NCBI RefSeq assembly: GCF_036320965.1
Contig: NC_092235.1
Coordinates: 27,675,976 to 27,739,975, forward strand
Direction of reading: 5' to 3'
Length of the DNA: 64,000 nt
Origin: Panulirus ornatus
Lineage: Eukaryota; Arthropoda; Malacostraca; Decapoda; Palinuridae
Below the pieces are notes generated by a model. It made no database searches. It saw only the letters and a list, made by a program, of their open reading frames with translations, and was not told the origin of the DNA. Of this stretch, positions 12,894 through 25,100 are shown one piece after another (position 1 is the stretch's first letter; each line of letters begins with the position of its first letter). The translations under genes and the position numbers were made by a program.

Positions 12894-12895
<2 letters not shown>
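12190..12895 (+). mobile_element. LINE-A chimera: tail followed by 3' coding end
   Basis: A tail piece (12,190-12,360) is joined without (TA)n to C-terminal coding starting AAATGAGATGTTTGAGG at 12,363. The [18 protein letters not shown] domain is intact to TGA after VVYRG, then a short-form tail. A single frame reads through both parts by chance. Confidence 0.82.

Positions 12896-12898
<3 letters not shown>

Positions 12899-12931
<33 letters not shown>
12899..12931. repeat. (TA)n then poly(T)
   Basis: Short TA run followed by about 16 T, between a LINE-A tail and element S3. Confidence 0.93.
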
Positions 12932-12946
<15 letters not shown>

Positions 12947-12947
<1 letters not shown>

Positions 12948-13182
12948 CATACTATTCGCTATTACCCGCGATAGCGAGGTAGCGTTAAGAACAGAGGACT
13001 GGGCCTTTGAGGGAATATCCTCACCTGGCCCTCTTCTCTGTTCCTTCTTTTAGAAAAAAAAAAAAAAAAAAAAAAAAAAAAAGCGAGAGGGGAGGATTTC
13101 CAGCCCCCCGCTCCCTTCCCTTTTAGTCGCCTTCTACGACACGCAGGGAATACGTGGGAAGTATTCTTTCTCCCCTATCCCC

Positions 13183-13189
<7 letters not shown>
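12947..13189 (+). mobile_element. Element S, copy S3
   Basis: Full-length: TATTCGCTATTACCCGCG, the GTAGCGTTAAGAACAGAGGA block, a long A run, TTAGTCGCCTTCTACGAC, and the terminal palindrome TATCCCCAGGGATA at 13,176-13,189. (TA)n on both sides. Confidence 0.8.

Positions 13190-13242
<53 letters not shown>
13187..13242. repeat. (TA)n microsatellite
   Basis: About 56 nt, joining S3 to the next LINE-A copy. Confidence 0.97.
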
Positions 13243-13245
<3 letters not shown>

Positions 13246-14346
13246 AGAGTTGATAGAGATGCGCTGTAGAAGGTATTAAGAATATATGGTGTGGGAGGCA
13301 AGTTGTTAGAAGCAGTGAAAAGTTTTTATCGAGGATGTAAGGCATGTGTACGTGTAGGAAGAGAGGAAAGTGATTGGTTCTCAGTGAATGTAGGTTTGCG
13401 GCAGGGGTGTGTGATGTCTCCATGGTTGTTTAATTTGTTTATGGATGGGGTTGTTACGGAGGTGAATGCAAGAGTTTTGGAAAAAGGGGCAAGTATGAAG
13501 TCTGTTGGGGATGAGAGAGCTTGGGAAGTGAGTCAGTTGTTGTTTGCTGATGATACAGCGCTGGTGGCTGATTCATGTGAGAAACTGCAGAAGCTGGTGA
13601 CTGAGTTTGGTAAAGTGTGTGAAAGAAGAAAGTTAAGAGTAAATGTGAATAAGAGCAAGGTTATTAGGTGCAGAAGGGTTGAGGGTCAAGTCAACTGGGA
13701 GGTAAGTTTGAATGGAGAAAAACTGGAGGAAGTAAAGTGTTTTAGATATCTGGGAGTGGATCTGGCAGCGGATGGAACCATGGAAGCGGAAGTGGATCAT
13801 AGGGTGGGGGAGGGGGCGAAAATCCTGGGAGCCTTGAAGAATGTGTGGAAGTTGAGAACATTATCTCGGAAAGCAAAAATGGGTATGTTTGAAGGAATAG
13901 TGGTTCCAACAATGTTGTATGGTTGCGAGGCGTGGGCTATGATAGAGTTGTGCGCAGGAGGGTGGATGTGCTGGAAATGAGATGTTTGAGGACAATGTGT
14001 GGTGTGAGGTGGTTTGATCGAGTAAGTAACGTAAGGGTGAGAGAGATGGGTGGAAATAAAAAGAGCGTGGTTGAGAGAGCAGAAGAGGGTGTTTTGAAAT
14101 GGTTTGGGCACATGGAGAGAATGAGTGAGGAAAGATTGACCAAGAGGATATATGTGTCGGAGGTGGAGGGAACGAGGAGAAGTGGGAGACCATATTGGAG
14201 GTGGAAAGATGGAGTGAAAAAGATTTTGTGTGATCGGGGCCTGAACATGCAGGAGGGTGAAAGGCGGGCAAGGAATAGAGTGAATTGGATCGATGTGATA
14301 TACCGGGGTTGACGTGCTGTCGGTGGATTGAATCAGGGCATGTGAA
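13243..14346 (+). mobile_element. LINE-A copy, 1.1 kb, 5'-truncated
   Basis: Begins GATAGAGTTGATAGAG in motif A. Coding runs from [14 protein letters not shown] through FADDTALVAD and YLGVDLAADG to a frameshift near 13,940, then the C-terminal domain to VVYRG-like YRG and TGA. The tail is cut off after GGGCATGTGAAGC where S4 begins. Confidence 0.9.
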
Positions 14347-14560
14347 GCCATTTCCCGCGTTAGCGAGGTAGCGTTAAGAACAGAGAACTGGGCCTTTGAG
14401 GGAATATCCTCACCTGGCCCCCTTCTCTGTTCCTTCTTTTGGAAAATTAAAAAAAAAAAAAAAAATGAGAGGGGAGGATTTGCAGCCCCCCGCTCCCTCC
14501 CCTTTTAGTCGCCTTCTACGACACGCAGGGAATAGGTGGGAAGTATTCTTTCTCCCCTAT
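14347..14560 (+). mobile_element. Element S, copy S4
   Basis: Begins at CATTTCCCGCGTTAGCG directly at the LINE-A tail with no (TA)n between them, and ends at CCCCTATCC before (TA)n. Confidence 0.78.

Positions 14561-14613
<53 letters not shown>
14561..14613. repeat. (TA)n then poly(T)
   Basis: TA run followed by about 18 T. Confidence 0.95.
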
Positions 14614-14629
<16 letters not shown>

Positions 14630-14631
<2 letters not shown>

Positions 14632-15804
14632 TACTTTGTCGCTGTCTCCCGCGTTTGCGAGGTAGCGCAAGGAAACAGACGAAAGAAATGGCCCAAACCA
14701 CCCCCCCCATACACATGTACATACACACGTCCACACACGCAAATATACATACCTACACAGCTTTCCATGGTTTACCCCAGACGCTTCACATGCCTTGCTT
14801 CAATCCACTGACAGCACGTCAACCCTGGTATACCACATCGATTCAATTCACTCTATTCCTTGCCCTCCTTTCACCCTCCTGCATGTTCAGGCCCCGATCA
14901 CACAAAATCTTTTTCACTCCATCTTTCCACCTCCAATATGGTCTCCCACTTCTCCTCATTCCCTCCACCTCCGACACATATATCCTCTTGGTCAATCTTT
15001 CCTCACTCATTCTCTCCATGTGCCCAAACCATTTCAAAACACCCTCTTCTGCTCTCTCAACCACGCTCTTTTTATTTCCACACATCTCTCTTACCCTTAC
15101 GTTACTTACTCGATCAAACCACCTCACACCACACTTTGTCCTCAAACATCTCATTTCCAGCACATCCATCCTCCTGCGCACAACTCTATCCATAGCCCAC
15201 GCCTCGCAACCATACAACATTGTTGGAACCACTATTCCTTCAAACTTACCCATTTTTGCTTTCCGAGATAATGTTCTCAACTTCCACACATTCTTCAAGG
15301 CTCCCAGAATTTTCGCCCCCTCCCCCACCCTATGATCCACTTCCGCTTCCATGGTTCCATCCGCTGCCAGATCCACTCCCAGATATCTAAAACACTTTAC
15401 TTCCTCCAGTTTTTCTCCATTCAAACTTACCTCCCAATTGGCTTGACCCTCAACCCTACTGTACCTAATAACCTTGCTCTTATTCACATTTACTCATAAC
15501 TTTCTTCTTTCACACACTTTACCAACCTCAGTCACCAGCTTCTGCAGTTTCTCACATGAATCAGCCACCAGCACTGTATCATCAGCGAACAACAACTGAC
15601 TCACTTCCCAAGCTCTCTCATCCCCAACAGACTTCATACTTGCCCCTCTTTCCAAAACTCTTGCATTCACCTCCCTAACAACCCCATCCATAAACAAATT
15701 AAACAACCATGAAGACATCACACACCCCTGCTGCAAACCTACACTCACTGAGAACCAATCACTTTCCTCTCTTCCTACACGTACACATGCCTTACATCCT
15801 CGAT

Positions 15805-15807
<3 letters not shown>
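14630..15807 (-). mobile_element. LINE-A copy, 1.2 kb, reverse of its neighbour
   Basis: Short-form tail then minus-strand RT coding from [13 protein letters not shown] back to MSSWLFNLFMDG. It forms an inverted repeat of about 1.1 kb with 13,243-14,346. A CGA-type codon has become TAA or TGA in places; the frame breaks near 15,490. Confidence 0.9.

Positions 15808-15880
<73 letters not shown>
15808..15880. repeat. (TA)n microsatellite
   Basis: About 73 nt at the LINE-A 5' junction (CCTCGATAAAA). Confidence 0.97.
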
Positions 15881-15886
<6 letters not shown>

Positions 15887-15889
15887 TTA

Positions 15890-16815
15890 TTTTATTTTGC
15901 TTTGTTGCTGTCTCACATGTTAGCGAGGTAGCGCAAGGAAACAGACGAAAGAATGGCCCAACCCACCCACATACACATGTATATAAATACACGTCGACGC
16001 GCATATATGCATACCTATACATCTCAATGTACACATATATATACACACACAGACATACACATATATACACATGTACATAATTCATATTGTCTGCCTTTAT
16101 TTATTCCCATCGCCACCCCGCCACACATGGAATAACAACCCCCTCCCCCCTCATGTGTGCGAGGTAGCGCTAGGAAAAGACAACAAAGGCCCCATTCGTT
16201 CACACTCAGTTTCTTGCTGTCATGTAATAACGCACCAAAACCACAGCTCCCTTTCCACATCCAGGCCCCACAGAACTTTCCATGGGTTACCCGGATGCTT
16301 CACATGCCCTGGTTCAATCCATTGACAGCACGTCGACCCTGGTATACCACATCGTTCCAATTCACTCTATTCCTTGCCCGCCTTTCACCCTCCTGCATGT
16401 TAGGCCCTGATCACTCAAAATCTTTTTCACTCCCTCTTTCCACCTCCAATTTGGTCTCCCACTTCTCCTCGTTCCCTCCACCTCTGACACATATATCTTC
16501 TTGGTCAGTCTTTCCTCACTCATTCTCTCCATGTGACCAAACCATTTCAACACACCATACTCTGCCCTCTCAACCACACTCTTTATTACCACACATCTCT
16601 TTTACCCTTTCATTACTTACTTGATCAAACTACCTCACACCACATATTGTCCTCAAACATTTCATTTCCAACACATCCACCCTCCTCCTCACAATCCTGT
16701 CTATAGCCCACGCCTTGCAACCATATAACATTGTTGGAACCACTATTCCTTCAAACATGCCCATTTTTGCTCTCCGAGATAACGTTCTCACCTTCCATAC
16801 ATTTTTCCCCCAGCT
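15890..16815 (-). mobile_element. LINE-A copy with long-form tail
   Basis: Tail core at 15,900-15,960, the extra ~250 bp block to 16,300, then the minus-strand C-terminal domain ([16 protein letters not shown]), ending near GAACGTTATCTC. Broken. Confidence 0.82.
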
Positions 16816-16819
16816 GCTT

Positions 16820-17350
16820 CATATTCTCTGATTCATTATGTTGTCAATACTACATTGTTTCAATGTTTCAATTTACTCTGTCCCATGCACACCTTTCACC
16901 CTCCTGTGTATATTCAGGCCTCGATCCCTCAAAATTTTTTCACTCATCCTTCCATTTCCAATTTGGTTTCCCTTTCTTGGCCCTCCCCTTCTGACACATA
17001 TATCCCCTTTGTCAACCTCCTCATCCATTCACTCCTTTCCACACCTTCTCTAACCATTTCATTACTTACCCGATCGACCCTCCTAACACCACATTGCTTC
17101 AGACCCACCCTCACCTACCAATCCTTCTCCTCTCTGCCTGCTTGCACACAAACCTTACCCATTCAATAAAAACTCCCTCACTGCCTCTAATAGTTATCCC
17201 TCCTAAGATTAAAAAAGGCCATATTTTCTTACATCCATTCTTTTGCTGTCACAGTGTACCAAAAGCACCGCCAACTATCCACATCTAGGCTTTCGTACCT
17301 TTTTATGCTTTCCCTGGTAACTTACATGCCCTAATTCAGTCCTGTGATAG
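16820..17350 (-). mobile_element. Old LINE-A relative
   Basis: Diverged from the neighbouring copy but keeps the reverse-order landmarks (ACCCTCCTG, CAATTTGGT, ACATATATCC, and a scrap of the GCC-rich tail). Non-coding now. Confidence 0.55.
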
Positions 17351-17351
17351 C

Positions 17352-17354
<3 letters not shown>

Positions 17355-17430
<76 letters not shown>
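17355..17430. repeat. (TA)n microsatellite
   Basis: About 76 nt of TA. Confidence 0.97.
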
Positions 17431-17433
<3 letters not shown>

Positions 17434-17449
17434 GTATACATATTATTTA

Positions 17450-17690
17450 TTTATTGTACATAATCACTTTCCCGTGTCAGTTAGGTAGTGCCAGGAATCA
17501 GATGAAGAATGGCCCGTCCACTCATATACACATATATATACATAAATACCCACTTATGCACATGTATGTACATATAAATACACATACACAGACATATACA
17601 TACATACATACACATGTATATATTCATACTTGCCTTCATCCATTCTTGTTGTTACCCCTCCCCACAGGAAAACAGCATCAATATATGTAC
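17450..17690 (-). mobile_element. LINE-A tail piece, reverse
   Basis: CAGTTAGGTAGTGCCAGG then the ACATATA-rich tail block. No coding. Confidence 0.6.
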
Positions 17691-18345
17691 ACACACGGGT
17701 GTGTGTTTGTTTTCATGTATGTTTTATTTTCATGTAACATAATCTCATTGAAGTAGGTTTTGATTTAAAACAAATGATTAGATACATGAACAACAGTGAT
17801 CCAATGCTGTTTAAAATGTATCTGGAATTATGAGCTAAATGGTATCAGGTTTTCACTAATACTTGGCGGCATCCTCATGGTTTGTGGTTAAACTCATATA
17901 ACAGATGCTTTAAGAAAAGCTCTGCATCATTATCATCATTATCAGTTTTGGAGGTCAGAGGTCACAGGTCAGGGTCACATGGTCACATTCATTGTTGTGG
18001 TAGAAACCTTGATGCTGGAGGCATTGTTTTAGAGAAACGTCTTCTCTTTGCTAATTTTGTCTTTGAAAAGAAGGCTCAGAAAGTTCTTTTGAATCTTTTG
18101 AAATAATTTGTCCTAAATCCATATGATGGTAAATTAAGGCAATAAATCTCATATGGAAAATGATCATTTGGGAATCTTTGAACCAGTAAGATACTGCTAA
18201 GGTTTCCATGTTGATGTATCATGATTATTCCTGTGAAATAATGGGGTTGCTTTTTTCATCTCATTAGCTAAATTTTGGCTCATCGTGGGCAAGAGTGACG
18301 TTCAGAGTAGGGAGAGGTGACCTGATGTGGCTCTTTCCATTGCAG
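17691..18345. other. Intron before E4
   Basis: A short GT run near 17,697, then AT-rich unique sequence to the E4 acceptor. Nothing else recognised. Confidence 0.5.
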
Positions 18346-18636
18346 CAGGGCCTGGGGAGGATACTGGGGACGATATGTTGGCTCTGCGGCCGGACACTCA
18401 GCTCGACATCGAGTCTGGAGCGACACCTACTCTATCACCGTGGAGAACGACGTCATGCCTGCCCACACTGTCCTTATCGTGCTGTGGCTAGAGATAAGCT
18501 CGTCCGCCATCTTCACACTCACACAGGACACAGACCACACCGGTGCCATCTTTGTCCGTTTGCTGCTATACAGGCCACAGATCTGCGCAAACATGTCCGC
18601 AGCAAGCACGCTACTGATATAATGCCTATGCCCTAA
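18346..18636 (+). CDS. Alternative 3'-terminal exon E4, three C2H2 zinc fingers
   Basis: Seen: the acceptor is CTCTTTCCATTGCAG ending at 18,345, directly followed by another CAG, so a tandem NAGNAG choice adds or drops one Gln. Both choices keep phase 0. The 96-codon frame ends in TAA at 18,636. This exon alone has three fingers: C11, C14, H27, H31; C39, C42, H55, H59; C67, C70, H83, H88. The linkers (HRGERRH and HTGHRPH) depart from the usual TGEKP. The last finger again has four residues between histidines. Spacer and tail are very short (10 and 8 residues). Inferred: a terminal exon of the same locus that lost its spacer and gained or kept an extra finger. A clean frame and complete ligand sets argue for function. 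Confidence 0.85.
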   Translation, partial: QGLGRILGTICWLCGRTLSSTSSLERHLLYHRGERRHACPHCPYRAVARDKLVRHLHTHTGHRPHRCHLCPFAAIQATDLRKHVRSKHATDIMPMP

Positions 18637-19486
18637 AAATAATCAAGATATTTGATTTGTCCTTTGGAAACCTTTCAGATTCCTTGAGTAAAACTAGTCG
18701 ATAAAAACTCATCAAAAGGTATGCTGATGATGTTGTTCATGGGTAAATCAGTTTAGTCTAATTTACCCCAAGATGTACATTAATAGTTACCTTATGAAGG
18801 AAAGAAGGCTGTTGCCTCATCTGATCCTATCAGTTGTTTCAGTTGGTACTGATTATTGACAAGCATTTGCAAAGTGTACTGCAATGGACATTGTCCAGCT
18901 ATATGCAGATTTTACTCGGATGATATATAGAAAAACTGCTGAATTTAGACCAGCTGACATAGAATAATGAATTTTAAGACAGAGGTTTTGTCATGCAATA
19001 TAAATGATGTTGCATCGTACGTACTTCCTTAAGGGAATATTTGGAGATGGTTTATGTAGAGGTTCAGTCCTTTATTCTTACTTTGCAGCTTCTTTTGTCT
19101 TGCTTAGACTTTTCATCAAACTCCCATCCTCGGTCTACCTTCCTCAGTCGTACATCCTGTCCTCCTTATGCCCATGTCTCTTTATCTTTGCTCATATCCT
19201 GTCACTTCCATCCCAGACACACATTGACCCTGATCTTCCTTGATCGTTTGGTACTTCTCAAAATTTTTCCTGTCCTTTCAGAAGCACTAATATCACAGCA
19301 GTTTGTGTTAACCATATACATACTACTTACCTTCAGTATTGTTTTATTCTCTTTCCAAATAAATGTCTCTTCTACGTATTTCCTCCTGGCTTACCTCAAA
19401 AATTTCCTTTCCCCACTAAGCCCGATTCCCGCCGGCCAGGGCCATTAGCACTGCAACTTATGAAGCGTTTTTTGTTTCCTTTGCAG
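18637..19486. other. E4 to E5 interval
   Basis: Would hold the E4 3' UTR and the E5 intron. The second half is pyrimidine-rich (19,060-19,400). No AATAAA close to E4 and no repeat recognised. Confidence 0.45.
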
Positions 19487-19992
19487 TTGCAAGGCCCAGA
19501 CCTGGCGCGGCGGGCGTGGGAAAGTCTCTCGGAAAGCCTTGCCGCTCGTTTGGCCAGCTCTGCACCTCCATCAAGACCACCCCATCGACTGGGGGGGTCC
19601 CAACTCCATAGTGGAGGGTCCACTGTCACTTCTGATCGTCCCCACATGTGCCCTCTTTGTCCATACCGTGCTACCACACGTGATAGCCTTGCAAGACATA
19701 TTCGTACTCATACTGGTGAAAGACCTTTCAAGTGCTCATATTGTCCGTACAGGGCAATACAAAAATCTGATGTAGATAAACACATTCGACGTCGACACAA
19801 AGATGCAGTATCAAATTGGCTTGGAGTTACCCCAGCCTGTATTACAAATATTCTCTCTAATGTCTCAAATCTCACATACACACAACCAACCACCACTGCT
19901 TGGCAAGGGACACATACTTGCCAGAGTGGAGGTTCCACTGTTCTGACAGATTCCTCACCTCCATATACCAGTCCACCAAATAATGACACATA

Positions 19993-19993
<1 letters not shown>
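19487..19993 (+). CDS. Alternative 3'-terminal exon E5, two C2H2 zinc fingers
   Basis: Seen: the acceptor TTTGTTTCCTTTGCAG ends at 19,486. The phase-0 frame of 168 codons ends in TAA at 19,991-19,993. A 54-residue spacer precedes finger 1 (C55, C58, H71, H75) and finger 2 (C83, C86, H99, H104), linked by HTGERPF. The recognition region of finger 2, AIQKSDVDKH, is almost the same as in E6 and E7. A 64-residue Thr/Ser-rich tail follows. A (CT)n microsatellite of about 80 nt begins five bases after the stop codon, so it would open the 3' UTR. Inferred: terminal exon of the BTB-zinc-finger gene, forming a pair with E4 850 bp upstream. Confidence 0.87.

Positions 19994-19998
<5 letters not shown>

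Positions 19999-20079
<81 letters not shown>
19999..20079. repeat. (CT)n microsatellite in the E5 3' UTR
   Basis: About 80 nt of CT starting five bases after the E5 stop. Confidence 0.97.
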
Positions 20080-20085
<6 letters not shown>

Positions 20086-20793
20086 CAGGAATGAAATATG
20101 AGTGATGTGATTTGCTGCATGTGAAAGAACATCTTTTGGAATTATTTTGGTAAGGTAGTATACCATTTTATGAGCACCCTTGTAACATATGAATCTCGAA
20201 AGTGTTCACCAACCTGAAGTCATGCCAAGCCAGCTTGCCCCTATTCTCTTCAGGAATATTACCAGTTTTTGTAAAACTTTTTTGCCATGCATAAGCATGT
20301 GTCTGGATAAAGGATTTTCTGTTGTTGTTATCATTATTAGTATTGTTATTATGATATAAGCTCAGGATCCCTTTCTTTGAAAGGGCTCATGCAGCTTTAA
20401 AGCTAAGCTGCTTCCAGGAGCTGGGAAATGATGGACTCCTTTGGAATGAAAAGTTCCTTGACGAGACTGTACTGCATTTCGTCAATGGTCCTTCCTTGCA
20501 AAAGGCAACGTTTTACTGACAGTGTAACCACAAGCAGTTAGAGTCTGATAATGACAATGTTGTCTGTCTTAGGTAGTTCTGAAGATTGTTTAACTTGTGT
20601 GTCTACCACGGTCTGTATAAACCAGCATACTGCTTTTTCATGTGGAGAAGCCATTTGCTCTAAGTGTAATGTTATAAGTTACAAGCAATACCTGACAAGG
20701 AAAAATTATAACAAATTTTGAAATGTTCTTTAACACAGCAAACTGTGTCAATTTACATGACCTCATTGATTTTCTTATAGAATTTTGATTTGT
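20080..20793. other. E5 downstream region, possible dispersed repeat
   Basis: 20,345-20,545 (GGATCCCTTTCTTTGAAAGG, then AGGAGCTGGGAAATGATGG) may be a reverse copy of dispersed repeat R. The rest is AT-rich with nothing recognised. Confidence 0.35.
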
Positions 20794-22079
20794 ATAGATA
20801 TGATAGAGTTGATAGAGATGTTCTGTGGAAGGTATTAAGAATATATGGGGTGGGAGGCAAGTTGTTAGAAGCAGTGAAAAGTTTTTATCGAGGATGTAAG
20901 GCATATGTACGTGTAGGAAGAGAGGAAAGTGATTGGTTCTCAGTGAATGTAGGTTTGCGGCAGGGGTGTGTGATGTCTCCATGGTTGTTTAATTTGTTTA
21001 TGGATGGGGTTGTTAGGGAGGTGAATGCAAGAGTTTTGGAAAGAGGGGCAAGTATGAAGTCTGTTGGGGATGAGAGAGCTTGAGAAGTGAGTCAGTTGTT
21101 GTTCGCTGATGATACAGCGCTGGTGACTGATTCATGTGAGAAACTGCAGAAGCTGGTGACTGAGTTTGGTAAAGTGTGTGAAAGAAGAAAGTTAAGAGTA
21201 AATGTGAATAAGAGCAAGGTTATTAGGTACAGTAGGGTTGAGGGTCAAGTCAATTGGGAGGTAAGTTTGAATGGAGCAAAACTGGAGGAAGTAAAGTGTT
21301 TTAGATATCTGGGAGTGGATCTGGCAGTGGATGGAACCATGGAAGCGGAAGTGGATCATAGGGTGGGGGAGGGGGCGAAAATCCTGGGAGCCTTGAAGAA
21401 TGTGTGGAAGTCCAGAACATTATCTTGGAAAGCAAAAATGGGTATGTTTGAAGGAATAGTGGTTCCAACAATGTTGTATGGTTGCGAGGCGTGGGCTATG
21501 GATAGAGTTGTGCGCAGGAGGATGGATGTGCTGGAAATGAGATGTTTGAGGACAATGTGTGGTGTGAGGTGGTTTGATCGAGTAAGTAACGTGAGGGTAA
21601 GAGAGATGTGTGGAAATAAAAAGAGCGTGGTTGAGAGAGCAGAAGAGGGTGTTTTGAAATGGTTTGGGCACATGGAGAGAATGAGCGAGGAAAGATTGAC
21701 CAAGAGGATATATGTGTCGGAGGTGGAGGGAACGAGAAGTGGGAGACCAAATTGAAGGTGGAAAGATGGAGTGAAAAAGATTTTGTGTGATCGGGGCCTG
21801 AACATGCAGGAGGGTGAAAGGAGGGCAAGGAATAGAGTGAATTGGATCGATGTGGTATACCGGGGTTGACGTGCTGTCGGTGGATTGAATCAGTGCATGT
21901 GAAGTGTCTGGGGTAAACCATGGAAAGCTGTGTAGGTATGTATATTTGCGTGTGTGGACGTATGTATATACATTTGTATGGGGTTGGGTTGGGCCATTTC
22001 TTTCGTCTGCTTCCTTGTGCTACCTCGCAAACGTGGGAGACAAAGCAAAAAAAAAAAAAAAAAAAAAAAAAAATAGATA
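20794..22079 (+). mobile_element. LINE-A copy with poly(A) and target-site duplication
   Basis: Begins at ATATGATAGAGTTGATAG with no (TA)n before it and ends in about 27 A at 22,046-22,072. ATAGATA occurs at 20,794-20,800 and again at 22,073-22,079, a good 7 bp target-site duplication although it overlaps native LINE sequence by about 3 nt. Coding holds GCVMSPWLFNLF, FADDTALVTD, YLGVDLAVDG and the C-terminal domain, with a stop at about 21,081 and a frameshift near 21,755. It looks like a fairly young, 5'-truncated retroposition. Confidence 0.9.
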
Positions 22080-22384
22080 ACTTGTATGGACAAACTGTAT
22101 TATTATTGTACAACACAAGAATCCCTTTTATTGGGCTCCTACATCTTCAAAGGCACCATCCACATAGGAACAGGATAATGATGATACATATACAAAACAC
22201 ACATCCACCTAAAAGAACTCATGCATGGGCCTAATATATGCCAGTCGTGGCACCCTGAGAACACACACACAACCTGTACCAGTAAGGGATTCATGTGAAT
22301 GAGCTTTCAGTGACAGAGCCCATACCTGGCTTAATCCTGCCGAATTTTTAAACACACAATTTTTTTTTTCATACTTATTTCCCA
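22080..22384. other. Unassigned interval
   Basis: Mixed sequence with a T run at about 22,360. Nothing recognised. Confidence 0.5.
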
Positions 22385-22926
22385 TCTTTAGTGTTAGATG
22401 TAGAATGTCCTCATTTGCTCACATCCACTCTTGATGTCATTATGATGCACTGAAACCAGAGCCCTCTAATCACAACCAGGCCCCACAGGCACTTCTGTTA
22501 TTTGCGCCGACTGCTTCACATGCCCAGTTTCAGTCCATTAATAGCATATCCCTCTCACACTTCACACCTTCCTGCATATTCAGGTTCCAGATACTTGATT
22601 CTTTCACGCCATCCTTCCACGTCCCTCTTAGTGTTACTCTATTCTTTATTCTCTCCACTTCTGACACTCCCTCTTCACCTCTCATATATAATCCTCATAG
22701 TACCACACATTCTTACCTAGTTATCTGTTATTTGACCTACTCACTTTGCATCACATGTTGTCAAACATTTGATTTCCAACACATCCAACCTCTTCTGCAA
22801 ATTTTTACCTGAGGAATGCTCCTTGCCTCCATACAACACTGACAGGATCAGTGCACCATCAAATATATCCATCTTTGCCCCCAAAAGACCTCTTTTTCCA
22901 CACATTCCTCATTGTCCTTGGGACTT

Positions 22927-22993
<67 letters not shown>

Positions 22994-23235
22994 TCTTGTG
23001 GCTCACATCAGTTCTCATAGTTCCTTTTATTACCCTATCCACTCCAAGGTATCAAAAATGCTCTGCATCCTACATAAAATGCTCTGCTTCCTTCAAGTTT
23101 TCTTCATTCAGACTCACACCAAATAATTTCTCTTTACTGTTATATGAAATAACCTTTCTTGTATTCATATTCACTTAGCTTTCTCCTTTCACACACCCTC
23201 CCAAACTCAAAATTCAGCTTCTGCAGTTTTCTTGA
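22385..23235 (-). mobile_element. Old LINE-A relative with (CA)n inside
   Basis: Reverse-order LINE-A landmarks are still readable (ACATCCACTCTTG, CAGTCCATTAATAGCA, TTTCCAACACATCCAAC, TTCAAACATAT-like and CAGCTTCTGCAGTTTTC). It is the most diverged copy seen. A (CA)n tract (22,929-22,990) splits it. Confidence 0.6.
22929..22990. repeat. (CA)n microsatellite
   Basis: About 62 nt of CA. Confidence 0.97.
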
Positions 23236-23255
23236 TTTCATTTGCTACTAAGTGT

Positions 23256-23490
23256 AGATGTTACCAGACTCCACTTGCCTTTGGTAAAAAGTCATCTTTG
23301 GTGAGGATATATCACTGTTTTTTGATGATTGATGAAAGAAGTACAGTTGTTGAAGATTTACTCGCTCCTGAGGAGGCTGTCATTTCCCTACTACTTAAGT
23401 AGTGCAGCCTTGGAGCTGCAGGAGCTCATAGAAAAGAGGTCTTGGAGTAGCACAAGGACCCTTTCAGGAAAGGGGTCCTGGGGTAATTAT
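23256..23490 (+). repeat. Dispersed repeat R, copy 2
   Basis: Parallel to 3,505-3,693: a TGTTACCAGACTCCAC start, a CTCCTGAGGAGGCTGTCAT middle, and a GGAAAGGGGTCCTGGG end. It has short inner inverted pieces (AGGACCC and GGGGTCC). Confidence 0.55.
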
Positions 23491-24556
<1,066 letters not shown>

Positions 24557-25100
24557 TTAAGCATGGGAAACAAAATAATTAACTTGACCCATAAGAGGAT
24601 AGGTGAATAAACGGAAATAAACTCCTAATCATTCATGTTTTTGATAATGTCTGAGTACCGACAAATTGTAGGAAAATTTCATAGGTTGAATTTTATAATA
24701 AATAAGGCTAAAGATGATAGTTTGAAGTTAATACACCAGGAGTGATGCCACATATTTGTATGAATTTAATGCTGGAAGTTTTCTCTTGGCAAGAATGATT
24801 TTCGTACATTAAGTTTTCACATTTAAAAGTTGTGAATATACTTTACTTAGTTTTTTAAAAGTACTCAGTGGGGCATTCTGTTTATAGCATTTGAATTGTT
24901 TTGTTATGTTAAGGGTGTGAATTTTGATTATATTTTTGGAACTTTGTACTTACCAGAAATTTGTAATAAAACGGCAGTTCAAAGTTGTGTGATTTATAAT
25001 AAAAAGTTTTACATGTCTGTCTGGTTTGCCTAGAAAACGCTTTCATGAACTTTAATCATTCCCAATCATACTGATATGAAAATCATGTCCCAATATATGT
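24557..25100. other. Intron, nothing recognised
   Basis: AT-rich unique sequence. Confidence 0.55.

Noticed and set aside
17882..18106. 74-codon frame before E4
   Set aside because: No domain, no splice signals that fit, and length expected by chance.
19708..20166. Arg-Glu repeat protein on the minus strand
   Set aside because: Made by the (CT)n tract read in reverse, plus antisense of E5.
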